A stretch of DNA of 64,000 nucleotides from assembly GCA_020002185.1 (NCBI GenBank), contig CM034539.1:4223903-4287902 (forward strand). Direction: 5' to 3'. The DNA comes from Paraescarpia echinospica (taxonomy: Eukaryota; Annelida; Polychaeta; Sabellida; Siboglinidae). Of this stretch, positions 1 through 11,388 are shown one piece after another. The position numbers were made by a program, and so were the translations under genes. Each line of letters begins with the position of its first letter. The first letter of the stretch is position 1. The notes below the pieces were generated by a model. The model was not told where the DNA came from. It ran no database searches and was given only the letters and a program-made list of their open reading frames with translations.

Positions 1-2200
1 GATCATTTTTAATCGGTCAACGTCTAACTGAGAGCGGAGAAATGTTCAGTGCGACAAATGTGCGTTATTAAACACTCGCTCTGGTGCGGGACCCTTACTT
101 CTCCGTCGCGTTATTGCCACGAGCGTGCCAGCGAATAATACTGTTTTTATAACGAGCGCTGTGTCCTCGCTAGCGCTTGTGTGACTCTGAAACAACACAT
201 AAATAGCAACTGAATAGTAACCACAAGGGCGAGAGTCAGACTGCGGGAATAACGTCAACACGACGAGTTTGTTGAAATGTGTGATGGATGCTTCTGTTGT
301 TTTGCAAACGTTAAATTCAACTACCAAAAACGGGTTCCCTTGGTAGCTGACAGTCGTGATAGCAACATTTACCAAATGTTACAAAACACACAGCATCGTT
401 TCATAAACACCATAATTCGCTTGCAGATACTCTTTGTTTGTTTAAAATGACAAGACCGGAAATAATGCGAAGTTCACTTCCATCGATAGGCCAAAGTCGT
501 GAGAATTGTCAAATGATATACTTCTACTGCTACGTTATTGGCACGAGTGCAGACATAAGCATTATTGCGCCAGCGTCTTGCCAAATCCACGACACGGGGG
601 CCGTTTCTCCGAAATATGTACTGTGCGTGCGTGGTTCATGCAATTGTTAAGTTACATTTCACGTATTACGCACACATTGCGTTTTACGTTCCGAATAACT
701 AATTTACCCAATACGAGTTGTGAATCATGACATAAGAGGTATTATGAAAATAAATAGATCTTACGTACTAATCGTAGCGGCGTAAATTAATCCCTAAAAG
801 TTTGGCTCTTGAGATTACTTGATTAAAATTATATATCAATAAGTAAGTTAATAAAATATTGATTTAAGTGCAGTCGCTTTTTTTTCGCTTCGGATGAAGC
901 AATATGCAAATCGAGTCAAATCTTTCTTACTCATATAAATGCACTTGACTCGGTCTGGAAGTTGGTATAATATGGAATAATGTAATATATGCCGTGTGGA
1001 CGACGTGTTAGCGTCGGAGAACAGTGCATTAGTGTAGCATAAGCGATTGACCGTTATCCGCACGCAGCGTGCAGTTTCCATAACATAACGGCAAATTACA
1101 TCCTAGTATAACACATTACTTTTTAGAATTTTGCACGTTATCCAACAAAGCTATTAAACAGCTACCTCGTTCTGAGATCGTATTCTAAGTAAACCTTTTT
1201 GATCGTCGAGTATACCTCATAATTGTTACGCCATGAACTGCACGACTTTAGAGAGTCTACCAACAGTTTCACTCACCCCAACTTTGGCAGACGAGGATTC
1301 AAACAAACACTCTCATACAAAACTGATAGATCAATATTTGAAAATAAAATAAATTCATTTTGTAGAATTTCATTAATAGAAGGTAGCAAAACGATAAAAC
1401 TGGCGCACGCCAATTATCAGTGTATGTTAAGAATATGTATATACTGAGACCTTGTGGAGTTGGATTCAGCTTATAAGTATGTAAGCTTATACAGCGGCTA
1501 GTCGTGATGACCTTTCACTTACTCATGTAGGTAATATTTTACAATTCAAGAAACACTGCGCATAAACGTACAATAATAATACCTCTATAACTCAGCCAGT
1601 AAAATTCCCAACATTGGTGTTTCGGATGGCGACTTTTGTGGTACCGACTCAACACTGTGCTTCTCTAAAGGCCCTTTCTCCTACTCGTGATATTTGAGTG
1701 ATGAACCAAGCTGTGTTTCTTTAAAGTACAACCATCCAAACACTGGCTCATTTTAACCAAGGAACTTATTGATAACTAGCGTAGAAGAGTGCGAGTAATA
1801 CGTTTATAAAATATTTTTGATATATGCAGATGTCCAACTATGTAATAAAATGCATGGTTTTAGAAAACGAGTGTGTGCCCTTGAAAACTACTAGATAAAA
1901 TATTGTGCTATTGTAATAAAATAGTTTATATTGGACCCGTATGGTCTAGATGAGGATAAACATTTTGTATTGAAAATTATGACTTTGTTTATTATATGCA
2001 GTGCATATAAAGATTTAAGTTGTTATTATAATATTACCTACTCATATTTTGAACTGTTTGATTTGTTTTGACTGACGTATATATTTAGCTTATTTGCGTT
2101 TGTTAACCTTCTTCATTTTAATGCATATTTGTGTGTACGCGTTTAGATGATGTTATCATGATGTTATCAAAAATCAAACTATTCCTATTCGTTACCATTT
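1..2200. other. Unit-start noncoding region, no recognised gene
   Basis: This AT-rich sequence is present in all four units. Short reading frames occur on the minus strand (46-375 and 848-1081) and plus strand (438-650). The 46-375 frame has only a TTG start with a stop two codons upstream. The 848-1081 frame starts with ATG and survives in four copies, but with many replacements and a variable C-terminus. I recognise no domain, promoter or splice structure and treat it as noncoding. Confidence 0.5.
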
Positions 2201-2218
2201 GAATTTACGATTTTGGTA

Positions 2219-2482
2219 TCAATAACTGTGAACCAACTTAGGTGCAGCCGTTGTAGTCGCATTAAGGTATTCTGTCATCCTCCGGTATGCGTCAACAGGT
2301 AGCGCGATACTGGTATCATCGGTCACATTAACGGTGTCACTGAACGCGGATCTATTGTTGGCACACCTACGGTTCCCGTCATAAATACACGCACGCGTCT
2401 CGTCGTTTCCATTGCGTGTGCTTCAGGTATCCGTCTCACTGACCTCGCGTGGTACTGACATAAACGTAATACTTGTTTTCAT
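2219..2482 (-). pseudogene. Conserved unknown reading frame, interrupted in unit 1
   Basis: A minus-strand frame matching the 87-residue open frame of unit 3 (40026-40289). In unit 1 it carries an in-frame TGA about 20 codons in. Just upstream of the ATG the sequence looks like a 3' splice acceptor (pyrimidine/A-rich, then CGCAG), so it may be an exon rather than a stand-alone ORF. The predicted peptide is hydrophilic, Thr/Asp/Asn-rich and has no domain I recognise. Unit 2 keeps only the first part because of a deletion. It could equally be mobile-element debris. Confidence 0.3.
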
Positions 2483-2839
2483 CTGCTGCGGTTAAAATTC
2501 ACCTTGGTTAGGAGTTGGTATTGTAGTCTACAGGAATGGTGGGATATTTATGGGGGTCATCATACAGTACTTCACTCTTACAGGGGAGTTCAGCTCTCCG
2601 GGTTACCATGATGATGCGTTACATTGGAGATGAGGAGGTCTCCGGGCAAGCGTTACGTAACGACTAATACGTCTATCTTCGTCTTGCTGTAAAATAAGAT
2701 TGATAGCAACAACTACTGTGTCGCTTGGGTGGACTTGATTACCCAAATTTGGAAACGGCTATAGGACTTGGTGGACTCGAACCCCAACTGAGAGACCAGG
2801 ACGACTGCTCCCGGGATATGTATTTCTCACACACATTAA

Positions 2840-3512
2840 ATTCAAATTTATGTTATGAGTCGGCAGATAAATTATAAAAAAATGTGTACTCGTATACGTA
2901 ATCTTATGCACATGCCTACATCCACACGTGCACACACACGTACAAGAATATGTAACACGTGTGGGCCTGTGTACCTGAGCGAGCTTGTCTGCCTCTACGT
3001 GCCCACCAGGTACCTTCGGTCAGCGGGAAATCGTCAACTTGCGAGACCGCGAACAAGATGCAAAATCGGAGACGCGAGTTTTATGGCAGCAACTACGGAC
3101 ATTTGGAACGATTTACCCACATCAATGCGTGAGCTAAACAGTGAAGCTGCTTTTAAAGGCGCATTAAAAACACTCTATTTTAATCGATATTTTAACTCCA
3201 GCAGCCGCAGCAGTCCCGGATGTGCGGAGTGATCTACTTCTTTTCAATGCATGTAATGAACACTGAGACTTTTAAGAGCAATTTTAAACACTCTTTTTTA
3301 ATCAATATTTTAACTGCTATTGTGAATTTAGACTTGTCATTAAGCTTTGATCAGTTATCTTTTGTTTATGTGACACGATAATACAAATATTTTTTTTTAT
3401 ATTCATTTTTTACTTAATTAATTACTTTTTTTATTAATTACTATTTTACATGTAAAGCGCCTTGAATAGTTTCTCACTAGAGTTGGCGCTATGTAAGTAT
3501 ATTTATTTCTGA
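2840..3512 (+). mobile_element. 5'-truncated LINE 3' end (CR1/L2-like)
   Basis: The reading frame 2855-3232 encodes the typical C-terminal tail of a LINE reverse-transcriptase ORF. It has a block like GPVYLSELVCLYVPTR, then an R-rich segment, then a block like DIWNDLPTSMREL followed by AAFKGALKTLYF. It is followed by a 3' UTR ending in a small hairpin whose arms are AGCGCC and GGCGCT (about 3454-3500), the usual 3' tail of this LINE group in many invertebrates. No RT core is present, so this is a dead 5'-truncated copy. Units 2 and 3 carry the same insertion, so it predates the duplication. Confidence 0.8.
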
Positions 3513-4089
3513 TTTACTATTAATTATAATATTTATGCCCAAGAATCATTGCACCCGACGAATAATCGAAGAAACGTATGTATGCAGCTATTGTAATGTT
3601 TTTCTCTTAGACGGCTTCTACTTCTAGCGCACAAATTTCAGGGAATAATCTACAACCCCACGAGTAGGAAGTAGAAGTTATATATTTTAAAAATACCCCA
3701 TATACGACATGATTATCACTTTTATGAGGAAAATCTGTAGACAGGATATTATCGTGTTTACGTAACGATGCTCTGTGCTTTCAAACATTTGGTAAATATT
3801 ACTGTTAACTACCCGTCAGTTGACTGGCATTTTTACTAGTTATGTTTAACACGTCTACATCACATTATATGCGTCATCATCAATCCTTCCCACACCCTCC
3901 TTCTAGATCACTATGTGGGTACCGCACTTCGAAGTCGCCAGACCGGGTAGTTTCCACTGGATTTCGGAGACCCATTGTTGAAAGGAAGTGGGCATTTAAT
4001 AGTACTACTAAATAAATTAGGGACTGCTGCTTCTAAGCAGTTTCACACTGCTCGGCGTACCATAACTTGTGGTTTGCATTAACACTATC

Positions 4090-7000
4090 ATATCATTACT
4101 TTTTGCACGAAAATCATTTCTAGATTATGATATGTTATTTGACAATGCTATCGTATGGTTGATAGTAGTGTATTTGTAATTAAGACAGATTATAAAATGA
4201 GGAATTGGTTTTAATACCTCATCACGACATGGTCACTTGTTCATATTCGAAAGTATCAAGATTGGTAAGATCACAATAATAACACATTTTACGGATATAA
4301 CTATTAATAAACCACGATTTTGTGAGTAGTAATATAATCAATGTTACAATTTGGAACACCATAAATCAGTATTTCAGTTAACCAATACAAAGTATTCCAC
4401 TTAAACCTGAAACCTTATGATATGTGACGAAAATGGTAATTTGAGGTTAGAACATAACAATTGTTGTAGATTGTAACTGATTCTTAATTAATTTGTTGCA
4501 GAATTTTAGTTGCTAGAGTCTATAAATATCATACAACTTGAGTAATTGAAGTGTTTTATAAATATGAATTGTGTGAGCATTGTATTTACTTAGGGATATT
4601 ATTCGCATTGCTTTTTTTGTGTCATTTGAAAAGGTGACGTGCCTGATGTCCCATAAGAGGATACCATAATTAATATCAGGGAGAATAAGAGAATTATACG
4701 TAATATATAATGTTTAAAGTGGAAAACAATTATTTAGAATTCACGTTGTTTTAGTAGTGTTATTTGCTATTTTGTTTGTGTGACTGCCAGTTTAAATGAT
4801 TATTTTATGGCAAGGCCTAATTTGTTTTAATCATTTACACCTTCAATTTTTATCCCATCCATTTCTAATACACGGTACTCTACTTTCTTTTGAGGGATAT
4901 GAAAAATAACAAATTTAGTATTTTTGTTATTTTGTGAAAGTTTATTTGCTTTCAACCAATTGCAAACATTTGGAGTTCTTTGTTAATAATTTCACTGCAC
5001 ATTTGGCCTTCTGAAACTATTAATGTTCTTAGGTACTAGTAAGGGTAGTGTCATCTTCATAAGTTAAAATTTCAAAAGGTCACTCGAAAATGCTATGTCA
5101 TTGATGTATATAACAAACAAGAGTTGTCCTAAAATTGAACTTTGTGGAACGGCAGTGGTGATAACTGTTTCCATACACTTAACATTTTCAATTTCTAAAT
5201 ATTGTTTACAATTGTATAATAACAATAATGAAATATTATATAGCGCCGGTATCCGCCGTAAAGGCGCTCATGGCGCTTGCACAGTATTTTACCATTGATG
5301 ACGGTCAAATGTACAAATAACTCCTACAAAAATCAAATGCCGTATCATATAATCCATAGTAATTTAATGTATAGGCCCCTGTCACATACACCTTTCTGTG
5401 CAAAGCAACGATACAAGACCAATGTTGATTGAAACATGCCAACTTAGTGACATTTATTCACTAACACATATTAAACAACACCATATATACATTAAACCAC
5501 ACCATATATACATACATCAATACACAGCAAGCATGCCGGCCCCAACAGAATTGTTAAGCAATACCTACAATTTCTAAGCATATAACTTCTGAGACATATA
5601 ATTACTAACATGACGCACTACATGACTGCAATATATTCACCACTACCACCATAACTGTGGGGGTCACTATGCCATCTCCCTTATAGTGAAAGCGTCAATT
5701 AAAAAGCTTCTAAACCACCAAGTGATCTAGGGAGGAGGGTGGGCAAAACAATGATAATAAATATAACTAAATCGACATAATTCGTAAAAACAGAACTCAG
5801 AATGTTGGTGATTGGCGTGCCAATAGTACACACTGAATGAATCAAACCAAACCAGAGAGTGAGGCTGAATTTCCTTTGTGGCTTGCCTATATAGCCCCTA
5901 TCACTCCGTTACATATTCTTCCACGTTGTTCTCAGTTTGATCACTAGGGAAACCCCAGGCCTATCTATTAGAGGGCGCTGCCATTTGCCCCTTTACTACT
6001 ATCAATATTGCATCGCTGCCTCACACAAAATCAATGTATGCGCCCCTGTCACATACACCTTTCTGTGCAAAGCAACGATACAAGACCAATGTTGATTGAA
6101 ACAAGCCAACTTAATGACATTTATTCACTAACACATATTAAACAACACCATATATACATTAAACCACATCATATATACATACATCAATACACAGCAAGCA
6201 TGCCGGTCCCATCAGCAAAGTTAAGCAATACCTACAATTTCTAAGCATATAATTTCTGAGACATACAATTACTAACATGACTAACTACATGAATGCACTA
6301 TGTTTACCACTACCACTGTAACGGTGGGGGTCACTCCTCCACCAGGTTACCCGACATCCAATGTAACCGACACCATAATTTAATTTATGTAACAATATAT
6401 TATGATCAATTGTGTCAAACGTTTTTGATAAATCAAGGTATATATTAATTGGCGTAGCCAATTTAACAAGCTCTTGTATAATTATATCCATAATTTTGAG
6501 TGTTGCAAATTCAGTAGAACGTTTATAAAACCGTATTGGATAATATAGTACAACATCTTGGAATAGAAATAGTTGTGTATTTGATCAAGTATTATCCTTT
6601 AAAAAAATTGAAATAGCTGCCAAGACTGAAATTGGACGATAATTATCAAGGTTAGAATTATCACCTTTTTTGAAAACGGCAATAACTTTAACAAGTTTTC
6701 ATTTGTTTGGAAATATAACAGTCATTATGTATTTTTTTATAATTACGGTGTCTGCTTTGCTAATATAATGTTTAATTAATTTCAATGTTTTGGTTTGAAT
6801 ACCATCTATTCCTCAACTTTATTTTGGAGGTAAGCAATCAGGTATGTTGACAGCAGTATCTACTTCAATGTGTTTGAAACTGAAGGTGTGGAGTGTACGT
6901 TTATTCAAATAAGTATTTACAGGATTTACCATCAGTTGTAGTTAAGTTAGTGGCTACAGTTGGACCAATATTTGTAAACAAAAACCGAGTTAAATTGATT

Positions 7001-7130
7001 TGCAATAATGCATTTATCGCTTACCATTTCTCCGTCCACTTTGAACGAATCTGGAAATTGTTCTTTCTAAGGGTTTTGCCTGAATAATTTCTTTAATAAA
7101 CCCCACATCTTTTTAATATAGTGTTTCAGG
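4090..7130 (-). mobile_element. Degraded LINE with RT domain, minus strand
   Basis: Read on the minus strand from about 7130 downwards, conceptual translation gives the pre-RT linker (a DSFKVDGEMVSDK block near 7050), RT motif AVFKKGDNSNLDNYRPIS near 6670, YLDLSKTFDTIDHN near 6400, PQSSILGQLLFVIYIND near 5120, an EDDTTL box near 5060 in place of the usual ADD, and the C-terminal block LPDINYGILLW near 4650. Numerous stops and frameshifts make it a pseudogene. The coding line is interrupted between about 5213 and 6340 by a younger insertion. It belongs to the Jockey/CR1 side of the non-LTR elements; the exact clade is not assigned. Confidence 0.8.
5213..6340 (-). mobile_element. Nested retroposon with 300-bp direct repeats
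   Basis: This block splits the RT sequence of the surrounding LINE. Read on the minus strand, it ends at about 5213-5275 with a GCGC hairpin followed by an AT-rich (ATT)n-like tail, the signature of a LINE- or SINE-type 3' end. Inside are two direct repeats of about 300 bp (about 5368-5668 and 6034-6338) separated by about 366 bp. The repeats start near TGTATRGGCCCCTGTCAC and end near GGGGGTCACT. I found no coding capacity, no primer-binding site and no flanking target duplication, so an LTR origin is not supported. Confidence 0.55.
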
Positions 7131-7139
7131 CCTGGGGTC

Positions 7140-7280
7140 AATTGCATTGCAATGTAATATATTACTATTTCAATTACTATTATTTTGCTTCGTTCCTATT
7201 ACTATTTCTATTACATGCTGAATTCTTCCTATTACTATTACTATTACATTTGAAGCAATTACTATTACAATTATAATTGA
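7140..7280 (+). repeat. Degenerate ATTACT-type microsatellite
   Basis: About 130 bp of imperfect (ATTACT)n and (ATT)n sequence immediately outside the 5' side of the minus-strand LINE. It is also present in unit 3 at about 44950-45090. Confidence 0.7.
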
Positions 7281-7289
7281 TTATATTTA

Positions 7290-9600
7290 TTGATTTATAT
7301 TTGTAGCATTTGTGCTATTTCTGGATGTTTAATCTACTTTCCTGAGGTTTAATTTTATAAATGAGGAAGGTCAAGCCAGTAGATAGACATATTGTTAACC
7401 AACCGCCTTAGTGACGTAATTACAGCAACTCGGTTGCAGATGCGCTCAATGAAGCGTGGTATTCTGTTGCTAGTGTTTCTAGGCAAGCAGGTGGTTTCAC
7501 CGTAATCGTAGAGAGGGTGTTCCACAATGCCTAGTTTGAATAGTATATTGCATTAGCCAATAGAAATGATGGAAACCTGTCATATGATGTGTAACTAGGT
7601 CTGCTTATATAAACGTTTGTTGTACGCATTTCGCCATCTGGGCGCTGGCGAAGGACTGGGACAGATCCAGGGTTGAACTAGACAGGTTGCCCTGCTGCCA
7701 AGAGAATGGCAAGGAAAGTCGTAAAGCGTGGTGGGAATCGTTAACGTGGGTTACGTTCCCAAGCTTGTGTGTGTGTGTAATATTCAGTGTCCAGAGTGAC
7801 TATTCGATCGAACTTCGAAGAAACCATGCCGCCACGTCAGCAGTACTTTGAGACAACGTTCCGGTCGGCCCCAACGTATTTGCGTCGACGAGCGATAATC
7901 GCGACGCGCTCACCCAGCACGGCCCATCCTCGAACAGCTGTCTCACAGCGATATCGTCAGAAAGCTTGACCGAATGCGACTCGTAGCGGCCGGCGGTAAA
8001 CGTATTCTGCCAGGCGTCGTCATTCGCGCGAACCCGTTCATCCAACTTTTCGATCGTTTGCGACAAAACAAGACCTCTCGTTCGAATTCGTAGCGGCCGG
8101 CGGTAAGCGTCTACTGCCCGGCTTCGTCTTTCAGTTGAACGTATTCAACTGACTTCGTAATCGTTCTAATTGTGTTCTGAGCTCGGCGTGTTGACTTCAA
8201 CAAACGTTCGTATATATTCGAGATGGGACTAGCCCAGTATAAATGTTTATTTTCTGATTGAACGTATCTATTATTTGCTGTATTATGATTAGTAGTTATC
8301 TGTGGGTTTTGAAGTGAGGTATTATTACCCATGAAGTATTCACATATATTTATAAATATATGTGTGTGTTGTAACATATTACTGTAATGAGAGTCCGCGA
8401 GGACTAGGTTATACTATGTATTTATATTATGGGAGTTATTCTTAGATAACACTTGGCGCCTAGTGTATAGTCGTATAGCGGTATAATCCACCTTAGAAAG
8501 GAAGTGGAATTTGATAATAGAAAGATTCAGTGTTATCGTTTATTATGTTCTATTAAGATTTGGTTACGGGATTTCTTTATTTTGTTTATTTTGTTAATCG
8601 ACATATTTATCAAAAGGAAGATATCTTGTAATAAAGTATTACATTTTCCTCGTTATTTGTTGCTTGTTCACGATAACCGTTCTTTCTCATATGCGTTGAC
8701 CTTGATATATAAGAACCCTACTAGACTGAGCCATCTAGTGTACGTAGACCTCGCTAATCCGTGACAATATTTTTATTAGTAGTTATGTTATATTATGTTG
8801 ACGAGGAAACTTTCACTTTACATAATAATAATTTTTTTTCTGATATGTTGCGAGTTGTTTTAAAGTAAATATCTATGTATTGTCTAATAATTAATCGCCG
8901 CCAAACATTACATATGTAATGTTTTTTTTATTTTTTGTATTTATCTAATTAAATCATTAAACATATGTATTATTATTATTACGAATATAAATGCAGTTTT
9001 TGTTAAGGTAAAACCCATAAACTAGCAGTCCATATAAATATGTATTTGTATTATTATTATCCGTGTATATAAATATAATAACGGTCATTATCAATTGTGG
9101 AGACAACACCCGCGATAATTGCGTATGTTAGATATTGGTTTGGTTTTTGATTTTACAGTTATTTTACTATTACTCTACTGCAGTGACTTATCGAGATGTG
9201 GTATTTATTCTGTCACAAGTTGCCTACATTGATACTATAAATAATAACAAGACCACGCTGGTTGGCGCCATTAGCACAGGAAGATGGAAACAGCAGTATT
9301 TAAAAAATAAGAGTTTATTGATAAGGAGAGTTGTAATTTTATTTGACGGCAAGTCAGTTATAACATTGATTAGACTTACATTGATTGGTAACACGTCTGG
9401 GTGAACAAGAGCTAAGATATATTTTCGCTAAGCTAGAGAAGTCAAATAATCAATAGAGTATAGAAGAAATTTGAATAGCAAATTATTAATGGCAAGCAAG
9501 TTATGTGAGAAATAATACTGAAATACTGTGGTAAGCTGTCCAGAAATTCATAACAAGTTAAAAATAACATTGTAAGACTGAATAAGGTCTACGTTAATAA
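7290..9600. other. Region without recognised gene; GC-rich patch at 7620-8110
   Basis: A CpG-rich patch of about 500 bp stands out from AT-rich flanks. It contains a repeated motif GTAGCGGCCGGCGGTAA (twice in unit 1, near 7981 and 8089). Unit 3 has about 129 bp more, carrying a third diverged repeat unit. A plus-strand TATATAAA precedes it near 7606, so it may be the promoter end of a retroelement, but no protein domain can be recognised. Downstream, 8120-9600 is AT-rich with two short conserved ORFs (8504-8764, 9135-9404) of unknown nature and a perfect 22-bp palindrome at 8903-8924. Confidence 0.4.
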
Positions 9601-9611
9601 CTAAATAAACA

Positions 9612-10310
9612 TTGGTCTATTTGTCGCGTTTAACCATCAGCCTCATTAGCCATGCTAGCAAAGTTATGCAGAGAGTCATCTTCAACAGATTTAAACCACA
9701 AGAAGAAGAGATCATCGCCGAAGAACAGGCGGGCTTTCGAAGTGGAAGAAGCACCACGGAACAAATATTCAATCTTCGTGTTCTGGATGAGAAATACATG
9801 CAACATCAACAAGAACTATTGCATGTCTTCATTGATTTCAAGAAGGCATTTGACAGGGTGTGGCATGCCGCACTATGGGCAACAATGAAGAACTACAATA
9901 TTGGACGAAAACAAGTACACACCATCGAACAGCAATACGCTAAAGCTAGCAGCGCAGTTACTGTACAGGTGCAAGGCGCTGTAGGTGAATGGTTCCACAC
10001 ATCAGTCGGAGTCCGTCAAGGACGCCTCTTATCACCTACATTATTCAACATTTTCATGGACCGAGTAATGACAGAAGCCCTGGAAGATCATACTGGCACA
10101 GTCAACATTGGAGGACGCATAATCACCAAACTACGGATCGCTGATGACATCGACGGGTTGGTTGGTTGGTTGGTTGGTTGGTTGGAAGTAAAGAGGAACT
10201 TGCTAACCTTGTGAACCGACTGGGCGAAACATCAGCCAGACATGGAATGGATATTAGCACAGATAAAAATCGTTGCATGTTTTTCCGTGTAAATGTGACG
10301 AATTAAGGGA
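9612..10310 (+). mobile_element. RTE-like LINE reverse-transcriptase fragment
   Basis: A 200-codon frame gives RT motifs in order: EEQAGFRSGRSTTEQIF, HVFIDFKKAFDRVWH, GVRQGRLLSPTLFNIF and IADDID. The normal FADD is changed to IADD. The fragment lacks the endonuclease and the C-terminal domain. The frame then runs into a GGTT microsatellite just after the IADDIDG motif and goes out of frame in unit 1. The sequence signature is that of the RTE-type endonuclease/RT family. It is a dead fragment shared with unit 3. Confidence 0.85.
10156..10185 (+). repeat. (GGTT)7 microsatellite inside RT sequence
   Basis: Seven GGTT units plus GG interrupt the RT fragment just after the catalytic IADDIDG motif. 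Unit 3 has 14 units plus GG at the same spot. Confidence 0.95.
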
Positions 10311-10343
10311 CCAGGGATAATACACTACACGTGGACCTGATTC

Positions 10344-10791
10344 TATCCAAACTATTAAGGGATACATGACAACAAGTGTATAGCAGTTGTCTAGCTTGAT
10401 ATCGAAACTATTAAGATATATATGACAACACGAGTACAGTAGTTGTCTAGCTCGATGTCCAAATTATTAAGGGATACAATACAACAATTGTATAGCAGTT
10501 GTCTAGCTCGATATCCAAACTATTAAGGGATACAAGACAACAATTGTATAGCAGTTGTCTAGCTCGATACCCAAACTATTAAGGGTTACAAGACAACAAT
10601 TGTATAGCAGTTGTCTACCTCGATATCCAAACTATAAGGGGATACATGACAACAAGTGTATAGCAGTTGTCCAGCTCGATATTCAAACTATTAAAGGATA
10701 CATGACAACACGTGTATAGCAGTTGTCTAGCTCGATATTCAATATATTAAGGGATACATGACAACAAGTGTATAGCAGTTGTCTAGCACGA
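10344..10791 (+). repeat. 56-bp minisatellite, eight units
   Basis: Eight head-to-tail copies of a 56-bp unit containing CCAAACTATTAAGGGATACA, then GACAAC...GTTGTC arms around a variable core, then CTAGCTCGATAT. The GACAAC/GTTGTC pair gives each unit a dyad of about 24 bp. Unit 3 also has eight units (48286-48733). It directly follows the RTE fragment. Confidence 0.92.
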
Positions 10792-11032
10792 TATTCTGTT
10801 GTGTTACAAGAGGTTCGGCAAAGGATATGATCGCTAAAATAGAAACAACTATTGATTGAAGACTTTTAGGTGGGCATCTTTCATATGTTCCCTTTCAACT
10901 ATTATGTAAAAATATGTAATGGACATACGCGTGTATGTATCGAGTGTGTTTGTTTGTAACATACCGTGAATGGTAGTGATGACATTTGGAAAACAAAGAG
11001 AACAACGCTATACGCAACGGTTCAATTCTTAT

Positions 11033-11038
11033 TTTATT
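11033..11038 (-). terminator. Polyadenylation signal of propeller gene
   Basis: AATAAA on the minus strand about 350 nt after the stop codon at 11389-11391, in the context GTTAATAAAATAAG. It is the first clean signal downstream and is conserved in unit 3 (48975-48980). The 3' UTR between contains no ORF of note. Confidence 0.65.
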
Positions 11039-11388
11039 AACAAAGCAAAGCAAGCTAGATATCAGCATCCGTTCACACAATGTCAGAAATTACATTATAT
11101 ATTATATATCCGTTTCATTTAACTCAATTCGGTATTATGACAGTATTTCTTTGTTCTAATCTATGCATTTGGCAAAGAGATACGCTGGCCACATTCTTTA
11201 TCACTGCATTGCTTAAGTACGTGTAAGCGCCCTATCTTGCATACAATGATATTATTGCAATAACCAACATATGCTAAGCATCCACAACGAACACACACAC
11301 GATGAAGCAATCAGCGATCTCATGAATTATGTATCAATGTAATCGAACCGCTTTTCTCTCAGTCTAGAGAATGGACACGTGAACGTGT

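Noticed and set aside
438..650. 70-codon plus-strand ORF conserved in units 1 and 2
   Set aside because: It starts with TTG and contains a stop in unit 3, with no domain or splice context.
2773..2785. tRNA gene or tRNA-derived SINE (GGTTCGAGTCC B-box on the minus strand)
   Set aside because: No matching A-box, acceptor stem or cloverleaf can be built around it; left as a chance or decayed match.
5368..6338. Short LTR retrotransposon (TRIM) bounded by the 300-bp direct repeats
   Set aside because: No primer-binding site, polypurine tract or target duplication, and the left end carries a LINE-like 3' tail.
10344..10791. CRISPR array
   Set aside because: The repeats are directly adjacent 56-bp copies without unique spacers, and the DNA is eukaryotic; it is a minisatellite.
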